From NCBI RefSeq assembly GCF_030551755.1, contig NZ_JAUPEC010000001.1, positions 62,001 to 126,000 on the forward strand: DNA of 64,000 bases, read 5' to 3'. Positions 46,697-54,945 of this stretch are shown piece by piece. The position numbers were made by a program, and so were the translations under genes. Source of the DNA: Pseudocolwellia sp. AS88 (lineage in GTDB: Bacteria > Pseudomonadota > Gammaproteobacteria > Enterobacterales > Alteromonadaceae). The notes under the pieces are model-generated. The model was not told the DNA's origin, did not search any database, and saw only the letters and a program-made list of their open reading frames with translations. Numbering within the stretch: position 1 is the stretch's first letter; each line of letters begins with the position of its first letter.

Positions 46697-47824
46697 ATGA
46701 ATTTTAGTTCTTCCAACGTAAGGTCTTTAATAACCACAAGTTTATTTATGTGCTTATTATACTTTTTCAGTGTGCCATCTATTCAAGCCCATCAACTTAG
46801 CACCAGCTATCTCAACCTTGAATACAACAAAGACAATGCTCAATACACAGGAAACTGGCAGATACAAATTTCTGATTTAGAACAAATTGTTTCCTTTGAT
46901 CTTGATGAAGATAAACAAGTCAGTTGGTATGAAATAAAGACTAAAGCGCCCACCATTAACGAACTTGTTGGTAACAGTATTCAATTAGAACAAGGCACTA
47001 CTCCGTGTCCGTTAGTGAATATTGGTGATTACAAAGTTGATAATCATTACAACGAAGCTTACTTAGTTATTCCTGTTACTTTTACTTGTACATCAGATGC
47101 TGAGGTGAGGATCACCTATAGTGCTCTTTTTGATATTGACGATAATCATAAAGCTATTATTAACCTGAACAATGCGAGTCGAGTATTAAGTAAATCTAAT
47201 CCATCTCAAATTCTTAATCTTGAAAAACCAGATTACTTGACCACCTTTACTCAGTATACCTATCAAGGTGTTTTACATATTTGGATGGGTATAGATCATG
47301 TTTTATTTTTAATAACTTTGTTGTTAACTTCTGTATTAGTTCGAAATCAAGACACTTGGGAAGCTAACCCAACAAAGCTAGCAATATTTAAGAAAACAGC
47401 TTGGATCATTACTGCATTTACGCTGGCACATTCAATTACGCTAACAGCAACTGCATTAAATATAATCTCGTTTAGCAGTCGTTGGGTTGAGCTGGGTATT
47501 GCATTTTCTGTGTTGTTAACTGCATTTAATAATGTGTGGCCACTTATACTACGATTAGGTTGGATCACCTTTGCTTTCGGTTTATTACATGGGATGGGTT
47601 TTGCCAGTGTGTTAAGCGAACTCGGTTTATCTGAAAACTTTCAACTATTGAGTATACTGGCATTTAATTTAGGTGTGGAGTTAGGTCAGCTTGCTATTTT
47701 AGCCGTAGCTTTACCTTTATTAATTTGGGCTCGAAACTTTAATTGGTATAAGAAGTGGGTAATGCCTTTAGGATCTCTCGCAATAGCAGCTGTTGCAGTG
47801 CAATGGTGTATTGAACGCTTTTAA
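46697..47824 (+). CDS. HupE/UreJ family membrane protein
   Basis: A 375-residue protein with a signal peptide ending SIQAHQ, a periplasmic domain of about 190 residues, and a C-terminal membrane domain with six or seven helices. The conserved motifs HIWMGIDHVLFL, AFTLAHSITL, and FGLLHGMGFASVL are those of the HupE/UreJ_2 family, thought to be metal (nickel or cobalt) permease-related. The His residues within the helices could coordinate metal. The N-terminal domain is longer than in classic HupE. It ends the presumed ECF-controlled operon. Confidence 0.88.
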   Translation: MNFSSSNVRSLITTSLFMCLLYFFSVPSIQAHQLSTSYLNLEYNKDNAQYTGNWQIQISDLEQIVSFDLDEDKQVSWYEIKTKAPTINELVGNSIQLEQGTTPCPLVNIGDYKVDNHYNEAYLVIPVTFTCTSDAEVRITYSALFDIDDNHKAIINLNNASRVLSKSNPSQILNLEKPDYLTTFTQYTYQGVLHIWMGIDHVLFLITLLLTSVLVRNQDTWEANPTKLAIFKKTAWIITAFTLAHSITLTATALNIISFSSRWVELGIAFSVLLTAFNNVWPLILRLGWITFAFGLLHGMGFASVLSELGLSENFQLLSILAFNLGVELGQLAILAVALPLLIWARNFNWYKKWVMPLGSLAIAAVAVQWCIERF

Positions 47825-47850
47825 AAGAAATAAAGAAACTACTGACTTAG

Positions 47851-48204
47851 CTAGCTATATTGCTCGCTAAGTCTTTGTTGCCAATTACCTTGGTGTGAAG
47901 CATCACAGTTTTCTTCACTATCAAAAATAATGTGTTGGGTCGGTTTTTTTATTGTAATGCCTAATTGTTTTAAACAATCTACTAGTGCGTTACTCATTCT
48001 GGTTAAATCGTCTTTATCTATAGCGTTGCTTAATTGAATATTGCTTTCAAATACACAAATAATGCGAATACTTTGTTGGATATTAGAAAAGTTAAGGGTG
48101 TGAGTTAACCATTCAAACCCGTCAACTTCTGGTTTAAATTGTTCACAACAATGTGTAAGAGCTTTTATGAGCTCTTTCTCAAATTTTTTATCTTGCTTAT
48201 TCAT
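47851..48204 (-). CDS. Conserved hypothetical protein, 117 aa
   Basis: A small soluble protein (KKFEKELIKALTHCCEQFK, then VDGFEWLTHTLNF and FDSEENCDASHQGNWQQRL). Similar proteins in related bacteria are often labelled Fis-family regulators, but no helix-turn-helix can be seen here, so I do not use that name. It converges on the HupE gene with 26 bases between the stop codons and lies downstream of the minus-strand operon after a terminator. Confidence 0.7.
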   Translation of the reverse strand: MNKQDKKFEKELIKALTHCCEQFKPEVDGFEWLTHTLNFSNIQQSIRIICVFESNIQLSNAIDKDDLTRMSNALVDCLKQLGITIKKPTQHIIFDSEENCDASHQGNWQQRLSEQYS

Positions 48205-48293
48205 CTTGTTCTTATTTAAGTGCTAATTTAATAATAGTAGTGCTTAAATAGACGAACATCAATTACTTGCGTGAATCAAATAATCTTAAAAGC

Positions 48294-48322
48294 AAAATGT
48301 AGAGCGCTTGGCTCTACATTTT
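48294..48322. terminator. Terminator after the aminotransferase/PHP-GT/PSD operon
   Basis: A 12-base perfect stem (48294-48305 and 48311-48322) with a five-base loop. On the minus strand it ends in a short T run. A second 10-base hairpin (48344-48353 and 48360-48369) contains the stop codon of the last gene of the operon. Confidence 0.7.
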
Positions 48323-48362
48323 ATTGGTTGATACTTTTTGAGAACACTAACTTGGGGTTAAG

Positions 48363-48983
48363 TTAGTGTGTTTTAGGTGTTTCTTCGTACCAATCAGTCA
48401 TATCGTCGTACATTTCACCTTTCATTAGATGATAAACAGATTTGTGATAAATTTTTATATCGTGAAAAGGGTCGGTAAGAATTTTAGTAAACCACACTAA
48501 ACCTGACTGAACTCCCATTAATTTAAATAAGTGTACGGTACGAAATATCACGGCGCCAAAACCAACAATTAACCAAATTATAGCCATGTTGTTAATAAAG
48601 CTCATTATTTCTGTATGTTCCTGCATCATGCCAAAGAATGATGGTTCGAAAAACAAAATAACAGGTACTAATGCCCAAATTGAAAGAAGAATAACTTTAC
48701 GTTGTAAGTTGTAACCGACTTTCACGCTTTCTTTATGCTCGTGTGTCGCTTGATTTACTTGGTCATAAGTTTTTGGTTCAAAAAAGAAGTGGCCTGTTTG
48801 GCGCAATGTCATCGCTAACAACCAGCCAACTAAAGCAGCGGCAGCAGGGTAGTAAAACACCAAAACATAACTCGCTAAAAAACAACAAGCACTTAATAAA
48901 TGTAAGAACTGGTTGATTCGATTGTGATGGTAAAAACGGTGATCATCCCAACGTTGTTTTTGAAGTTCGTCATAAAATTTCAT
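48363..48983 (-). CDS. Membrane protein, Mpo1/DUF962-like
   Basis: A 206-residue protein with four or five hydrophobic segments. HHNRINQFLHLLSA near the N-terminus and RQTGHFFFEPKTY at about 62-74 resemble the His-rich blocks of the DUF962/Mpo1 family, whose yeast member is an iron-dependent dioxygenase that removes one carbon from 2-hydroxy fatty acids. The match is partial and the identification tentative. It is the last gene of the minus-strand operon, 53 bases after the PSD-like gene, which agrees with a lipid role. Confidence 0.55.
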   Translation of the reverse strand: MKFYDELQKQRWDDHRFYHHNRINQFLHLLSACCFLASYVLVFYYPAAAALVGWLLAMTLRQTGHFFFEPKTYDQVNQATHEHKESVKVGYNLQRKVILLSIWALVPVILFFEPSFFGMMQEHTEIMSFINNMAIIWLIVGFGAVIFRTVHLFKLMGVQSGLVWFTKILTDPFHDIKIYHKSVYHLMKGEMYDDMTDWYEETPKTH

Positions 48984-49036
48984 AAATATCCTATTTCAAT
49001 GTTAGTGTTAAGTAAGTTTAAGTAATTGATAATCTT

Positions 49037-49960
49037 TTAATTCATGTGTTTAAAGCTTGAAGAGCTCTTTGTGGTTTTTAGCTCGCCTGATTGAACATTG
49101 TGTCCACTCATTAATGCTTGTCCCATGTTGACTCGTTGTCCATTTTCTATTCCTTCACAAAACTCGTAGTTAGCTGTTGCAAAGAGAATAATGGTTGAAC
49201 CGTGTTGAAAGTATCCCATCTCATCACCTTTCTTAAACCGAGCATTACAGTGAATGTAATTAGGCCCTTTATATTTAATATTTAAAGGTTTAGGGAGAAA
49301 ATTAAATTTCATACAAGCGACTAAAATTGCAGCCACAGGTACTAAGGTTATGCTGCTATCGGGATCATCAGTTTTTAGCTCGATAACTGCACGTTCATTT
49401 TTACAGAATAGATTTTCAACACGCTTTAGCGCCACCGGATTTACATTCCATGTATCGCCAGAAATGTAATTAACTTTTTGAACGGAGCAGTCTATAGGTG
49501 CATGAAAACGGTGATACATACTGGCTTTAAGCCTGAGGGTAATAAACTTACCGTTACGGTATTTGTTGTTTAAATGGAAGTCGGGGATTAAATCACTTAA
49601 CTCATAAGGAAACCCTTTTGCCTGAAATACACGAGTCCCTTCAATATCACCGCAACTTCCAACAATGGCATCACACGGGCTAGTGACTAAGTTTTTGTCT
49701 GAATCTACAGGGCGTAAACCTTTTTTAAGTTCACGAGTGAAGCATTCTTGTAAACTTTTGAAGTTTTGCTTTTTAGCATCTTCAAGCCTTAGGTCTTCTG
49801 AAAACAACTGCCAAATTGCGATAGAGGCTTTGGTTAGTATTGGATTTTCTATAGCGCTATACCATCCCATAAACTGTGTTAGCCAGCGTCTTGGAATACG
49901 GTTGGTGATTAGAAAATTAAGCTGCTCTTGCTTAGTTAGCGCATGGGTAAGTTTTGTCAT
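49037..49960 (-). CDS. Phosphatidylserine decarboxylase-like proenzyme
   Basis: A 307-residue pyruvoyl-type decarboxylase. SPCDAIVGSCGDIEG, the block LRLKASMYHRFHAPIDC, and the self-cleavage region GYFQHGSTIILF are visible. The catalytic Ser is in HGST where classic enzymes have LGST; the change of Leu to His is unusual but leaves Gly-Ser-Thr intact. It lies three bases after the PHP-GT gene and 53 before the Mpo1-like gene. It may act on a special lipid headgroup rather than serve as the house-keeping psd; that is inference. Confidence 0.85.
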   Translation of the reverse strand: MTKLTHALTKQEQLNFLITNRIPRRWLTQFMGWYSAIENPILTKASIAIWQLFSEDLRLEDAKKQNFKSLQECFTRELKKGLRPVDSDKNLVTSPCDAIVGSCGDIEGTRVFQAKGFPYELSDLIPDFHLNNKYRNGKFITLRLKASMYHRFHAPIDCSVQKVNYISGDTWNVNPVALKRVENLFCKNERAVIELKTDDPDSSITLVPVAAILVACMKFNFLPKPLNIKYKGPNYIHCNARFKKGDEMGYFQHGSTIILFATANYEFCEGIENGQRVNMGQALMSGHNVQSGELKTTKSSSSFKHMN

Positions 49961-49963
49961 AAA

Positions 49964-52828
49964 TTATGCGACCGTTTTTTCTGTTAAGTTTTCTATTTTT
50001 AAAGGGATGTTTTCATTTTCGCAGGAGGCGTATTCAACCTCAGCAGGAATGAAAGTCGTTTCAGAGGTGTTTGGAATACTATCGACATTACTTTGAATAA
50101 CATAATGCTCCGGTATATCTAAACCCAAATCACACATAAACTGATGCATTATGGGTTGCGCCTGATACTCAGCGGCTCTTACTAAGGCATTGTTTTTCAT
50201 TAGTTGACGTTGTGTTTTTTGGTCAAAGAACTGAACCACTTTACTTGCCATTTCATCAATAGTTTCAACTAAGTAACCATTGATTTCATGTTGAATAATA
50301 TCTTTAGGCCCTTTGCAGTTATAAGCTAAGGTAGGCATGCCATGTGCAAAAGACTCTAAAATTACATTACCAAAGGTGTCGAACTTAGAAGGAAAAATAA
50401 ATAAATCTAAAGTAAGGTATAAAGCAGCTAATTGCTCTTTGCTCTGCCAGCCCAAAAATACCGCTTCAGGTAACCGTTGTTTAAGCTCTTCTGTTGCTGG
50501 ACCTGAGCCTGCAATAACCAAGCGTAAATCAGGAATACTTTGTTTAGCCTTGGCAATGATTTCAGGTAAATCGAATAAGCCTTTTTCTTTACTCACTCGA
50601 CATGCAATAAATAAAATAGGAGTAGTGTCAGTCGCATCGGCAATAACGTCTGATTTTTTTATCTTTGTAACTGCTTCATCTCTTGGTTGTGTATGATGTG
50701 CAGTAAGAAAAACTTTACTTGGGTCTAATTGCATTTCGTGGTCAGTTAACCAAGATTTATGTTCAGTGTTTAATACAAATATTCCATCATAGCGATTATA
50801 CAAAGCACGTAATAAACGACGAACACGGTCTCGCTCGTATTGCGTTAAATCGGTACCGTGTTTGATAAAGTCGATCCAGTCGGTGTGCATAAAAAAGTAA
50901 CTGGGTACATTAAACATTTGCTGCAAAAATAACGAAACGACAGCCATAGGACCTTCTGTTGAACAAACTATGCGGTCATAACCTCCTTCATAAAATATAC
51001 GAGCTATTTCCATCAAATCAGGTAAACGAATTTCTTGATCGTGATAATGGGGTACCGAAAAGCTTGATATAGGTCGAACAACAAACAAGTGAGGTTCTTG
51101 CGCTATATCGTTATGGCAAATTAAAAAGTCGATAGGCAAGTCGGCTTTTTGTACTTCTTTGAGTTTGCCCGATAGGGAATTTGATACGCCATTTTTATCG
51201 CGCAATGTATCGGTTAAATATAACGCCTTATTTTGATGGCGGTTTTTACCTAAGTGTTCTGCAAATTCATTTAGTAGGTTACGATTTTGATATAACACTC
51301 TTGTTGAAGCTAATGTTGCTCCAGCTAGGAAGGTGCTAATGAGCAGAGGAAATGAGAGATGATCGAGTAGCTTTTCTACCTTTACATTACTCATGTTGTC
51401 TTTTTTTACATTATTACCAAAGAATAAAGCGGTAAGTTGGCTAGGTACTTCAAACTTTCGAGTGATTTCTTCGGTAGATATATTACGGAGTTTAGTGTCT
51501 TTATTTTTACTCGTGTTAGTGCCAATCGTTTCTTCAATTTTATTTGCCATTAGCTTATTTAAATAGGTAAACAAGTGGCCAATAACTTCGTTAACTGTGC
51601 TAACAAACTCTTCAGGTGATTTGTTTTTACTGTCAGCTATTTGCTCTAAATATTCGAAACAGAAACGATAGTTTTTAGAGGTTTTCCATTTGATTAACTT
51701 GTTGGGTTTTTTACCTTGTAAAGCATCGTGAATAAATTGAAAAAACTTCATCGCTTTTTTATTTTTCTGCATTTCTAACAAAAAGTTACTAATAGTAAAA
51801 CAACCAATTTTGTCCCATGCTGAGCCTCTATGAAGCATAATGCGCAGTAAACCTGGATCAGTGATTTTGGTGGCAACTTGTGAGAAATAATCAAGTAGGG
51901 CGATATTGAGTTTTTGGTTTTCGCCTATTTGTCCGAAGGGCGCTACATTACCTTCTCGTAAAGCTTCTAGAGCAAGTGCCGATGGTTTTTCTGTTTCTAA
52001 ACGTTTAGCTAAATTAGGTATATAAAGGTTTGAACCACACTGGCCTGCAAAAATACCTGTATGATCATCAGAGCCACCTGTGAGTATTTTAGCTTTATTA
52101 GGATTTACGCCAAAATCAACCGGATTTAAATGGTGCTTTTTAGCATAAGCGACAATTTTTTCAGGTGTTAAGCTTTGCGCCCAATTCAAGGTTAAAACAC
52201 TTTGCCAAAGATCACGCTGTCCATTTAATACTTCAAAGCGTTGAAACATTACGGCCAGTTTTTCAAATAAACTTAAATCGATTTTTTCATTTTTTGTATA
52301 AAAGTATAGTGGATGCGGCATGATCACGGGTAAGTTAGCTTGAGCTGTATAACGGAGAAAATCATAGATGTTTTGACGCTTCTCGTTTAATACATTCTCC
52401 TGTTCTTTCGTGAAACCGTAGGTTAATACATGAATGTATAATTCGTATTCAGGGAAGTAACAGGTAAACTCCGCAGCCACAAGAACATCAATACCTTGCT
52501 CGATAAGTTGCCAACATGATCGCGCGTTATTATGGTTGCTTACAGTAACTACATCCATATTGTTCTTTTTAAGTAGCGCGACTAGCTCTGTGGTTTTTAA
52601 CCAAGTTTCAGGGAGTCTGAGTATACGGCCCCATAACTCGTCGGGTACATCGCTATTATGATCATGACAATGCAAATCGACTTTTAAGCAATCTTCGCTG
52701 TTGTATTTGTTTTTTTGTAATTGTAAAAATTCGTCATATTCATTTTTTAAAGATTCTCTAAAAGAGCTCTTGCTAACATGCTTTTTTAAAGGGGATATCG
52801 TATTTGTAGCATTAGATACTTGTAGCAT
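49964..52828 (-). CDS. PHP phosphoesterase - GT4 glycosyltransferase fusion
   Basis: A 954-residue two-domain protein. The N-terminal part is a PHP metal-dependent phosphoesterase: DLHCHDHNSDV (H53, H55), VTVSNHNN, VAAEFTCYF, VIMPHPLYF and GGSDDHTG supply the usual ligands. The C-terminal ~400 residues are a GT4/GT-B glycosyltransferase with FIACRVSKEKGLFDLP, LVIAGSGP, FPSKFDTFGNVILESFAHG. Such a fusion could add a sugar and release phosphate. The ORF starts one base after the aminotransferase stop and ends three bases before the PSD gene, so the three are one operon. Confidence 0.87.
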   Translation of the reverse strand: MLQVSNATNTISPLKKHVSKSSFRESLKNEYDEFLQLQKNKYNSEDCLKVDLHCHDHNSDVPDELWGRILRLPETWLKTTELVALLKKNNMDVVTVSNHNNARSCWQLIEQGIDVLVAAEFTCYFPEYELYIHVLTYGFTKEQENVLNEKRQNIYDFLRYTAQANLPVIMPHPLYFYTKNEKIDLSLFEKLAVMFQRFEVLNGQRDLWQSVLTLNWAQSLTPEKIVAYAKKHHLNPVDFGVNPNKAKILTGGSDDHTGIFAGQCGSNLYIPNLAKRLETEKPSALALEALREGNVAPFGQIGENQKLNIALLDYFSQVATKITDPGLLRIMLHRGSAWDKIGCFTISNFLLEMQKNKKAMKFFQFIHDALQGKKPNKLIKWKTSKNYRFCFEYLEQIADSKNKSPEEFVSTVNEVIGHLFTYLNKLMANKIEETIGTNTSKNKDTKLRNISTEEITRKFEVPSQLTALFFGNNVKKDNMSNVKVEKLLDHLSFPLLISTFLAGATLASTRVLYQNRNLLNEFAEHLGKNRHQNKALYLTDTLRDKNGVSNSLSGKLKEVQKADLPIDFLICHNDIAQEPHLFVVRPISSFSVPHYHDQEIRLPDLMEIARIFYEGGYDRIVCSTEGPMAVVSLFLQQMFNVPSYFFMHTDWIDFIKHGTDLTQYERDRVRRLLRALYNRYDGIFVLNTEHKSWLTDHEMQLDPSKVFLTAHHTQPRDEAVTKIKKSDVIADATDTTPILFIACRVSKEKGLFDLPEIIAKAKQSIPDLRLVIAGSGPATEELKQRLPEAVFLGWQSKEQLAALYLTLDLFIFPSKFDTFGNVILESFAHGMPTLAYNCKGPKDIIQHEINGYLVETIDEMASKVVQFFDQKTQRQLMKNNALVRAAEYQAQPIMHQFMCDLGLDIPEHYVIQSNVDSIPNTSETTFIPAEVEYASCENENIPLKIENLTEKTVA

Positions 52829-52829
52829 A

Positions 52830-54662
52830 TTAGGATACCTTTTTAATTGTGGTATTTTTGATTTCAGCTGTGTTGTCTACTTGCTCTTTTATTGGCTTAA
52901 TATCAGCTGTTTTATGTGGTGAACCTTCGCTGGATTTTGTTTTACTCGTCGGTTTTAATGCTATTGACTTAATAGGTGCCGGTACTATTTGAGAAAGTAC
53001 TGGGAACATACTTGCAAACATGTCGAATAAAAACTGACGCTTGATCTTTTTGTTAGTTAATTGCTCAGAAGTCACATGCGTTTGCCACCACCAGCCATCA
53101 TTTTTCATCGCTAATGCTGCTTCAATAAAGCGATTGCAGACTTCTTCAAATTCATCTTCGGTAAAGTTGAAGCTCATGATCATTCGCCCTGAACCTAACC
53201 AACTCAACTCTAATCCTGCTGCTTTTAAATAGAATTGCAGCATCCAGTTATATCGACTGGGTTTGGTGTATAAAACTGATAATATGGTATGCATGTTGGT
53301 TATTTTTATGGGCAGATTATTAGCTTGTAACTTGTTGTTGAATTTTTCTACACGCTTATTCCAAACACCTTCGATATTTTGATAAATATTTTGAATTTCA
53401 GGTGTTTGAATACGATTTAAAAATTCATTCATTGCACCCATTACATAAGGGTGGGAGTTAAATGTTCCACGAGCAAATGAGACATCAGCCGGCGCATCTT
53501 TTCTAAAGCGTTTCATTAAATGAGCTTGTCCAGCTAATGCTCCAACAGGTAATCCTCCACCTAGTGTTTTACCGTAAGTGACTAAATCAGCTTGCACGTC
53601 GAAGTAACCTTGTGCGCCTCTATAGCCCAATCTAAAGCCTGTAAATACTTCATCAAAAATCAATACAATGTTGCGTCGATTACATATTTCTTGAATTTTT
53701 TTAAGCCAAATTGTGTAGTTAGCTTTATCGAAATTTGTGGCTCTGTCACTAGCGACTAAGGTTGAATCTGAGCCTGAATCTGAATTAGGGTGAAACGCTT
53801 GTAGAGGATTTATTAATACGCAAGCAATATCGTTTCTTGTTGCTAATATGTGAAGTGCGTTATCACTTAAATCGGCTAAGGTATAAACATCATTTACTTT
53901 GCGACGATTACCAACACCTGGCTGAACACCGTCCCACCAGCCATGGTAAGCACCACAAAACCTAACTAAATGTGATTTTTTAGTATGATATCTGGCCAGT
54001 CGAACTGCTTGCATAACCGCTTCTGTGCCAGACATGTGAAAAGACACTTCATCTAAACCTGAGACACTTTTAATTAACTCTACATTCTCAGCGATAATGG
54101 GATGATAAGCGCCTAATACCGGGCCTAAGTCTTTAACTTGTTCAAAACCTTTATCCATACAATCTTTATAAAAGTCGTAACCAAAAACATTAACACCATA
54201 AGATCCTGATAAGTCGAAGCGCCAGTTACCGTCTAAGTCTTTTATTTTGGTACCTAAGGTTTCATCAACAATAGAACCCAGCTTAAATGCCTTAGGTAGT
54301 AATTTCTGAAAGGGAAAGGGGATACGGTAATTACTTGTAAACTGTATATCTGAAATGCTTTTTTCAAGCTGATGAGAATAATCTATGGTTTTAGCACAGC
54401 TGTTATTAAGCTTGGTTGCTAAATTATGTAACGCTTCTTTGCGTTGTTGTCCTATGTTTTGAGGCGCACCATCACAGGTAAAGTAATGAGCTTCATTATA
54501 ATAAAAGTAAGGGATTTTACTTGTTATTCGGCGCGACCATTTACTGTGACCACGCAACGAAGGGTGCTTTGCTTTTGATAATTGCAAACGTATTCGAATG
54601 CGATTCAATAAATAAATCACGGTAATAACACATAAAATATATAGTAAAAAATTCTCTTTCAT
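52830..54662 (-). CDS. Membrane-anchored class III aminotransferase
   Basis: A 610-residue PLP enzyme of the glutamate-1-semialdehyde aminotransferase type. An N-terminal membrane helix (ENFLLYILCVITVIYLL) anchors it. The core has HMSGTEAVMQAVRLAR, RFCGAYHGWWDGVQPG, VLIFDEVFTGFRLGYRG and the PLP-lysine segment TYGKTLGGGLPVGA. The ATG at 54662 is used; a TTG at 54674 would add four residues. A 70-residue low-complexity tail follows the catalytic domain. Membrane anchoring and the PSD, GT and PHP partners point to lipid head-group synthesis. Confidence 0.85.
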   Translation of the reverse strand: MKENFLLYILCVITVIYLLNRIRIRLQLSKAKHPSLRGHSKWSRRITSKIPYFYYNEAHYFTCDGAPQNIGQQRKEALHNLATKLNNSCAKTIDYSHQLEKSISDIQFTSNYRIPFPFQKLLPKAFKLGSIVDETLGTKIKDLDGNWRFDLSGSYGVNVFGYDFYKDCMDKGFEQVKDLGPVLGAYHPIIAENVELIKSVSGLDEVSFHMSGTEAVMQAVRLARYHTKKSHLVRFCGAYHGWWDGVQPGVGNRRKVNDVYTLADLSDNALHILATRNDIACVLINPLQAFHPNSDSGSDSTLVASDRATNFDKANYTIWLKKIQEICNRRNIVLIFDEVFTGFRLGYRGAQGYFDVQADLVTYGKTLGGGLPVGALAGQAHLMKRFRKDAPADVSFARGTFNSHPYVMGAMNEFLNRIQTPEIQNIYQNIEGVWNKRVEKFNNKLQANNLPIKITNMHTILSVLYTKPSRYNWMLQFYLKAAGLELSWLGSGRMIMSFNFTEDEFEEVCNRFIEAALAMKNDGWWWQTHVTSEQLTNKKIKRQFLFDMFASMFPVLSQIVPAPIKSIALKPTSKTKSSEGSPHKTADIKPIKEQVDNTAEIKNTTIKKVS

Positions 54663-54945
54663 TGTTAATCTCAACTATTCCTTTAGTCACGAGATTAACA
54701 AGCATATTTGAAGGATTTATTTCAGATATATGTCGTTTGTGTAACAGTATTGTTTTAGAAAAAAGACACGAGTGTGCTAAATAATTAGAATTGCGATTAA
54801 GGTAGTTTCAGGTTTATTTTGTCTTTGTGCGAAGGGAATATGGTCTAAGTAGACTATTGTATGCAATTTTATTGGTAAACGGTGCAAAATAAAAATTAGT
54901 GTCTAATATTAAGAAAAAGGCGATAAGCGTTTTCATTTATTCAAC

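Noticed and set aside
47851-48204. Fis-family regulator label for the 117-residue protein
   Set aside because: No helix-turn-helix motif of the Fis type can be seen in the translation.
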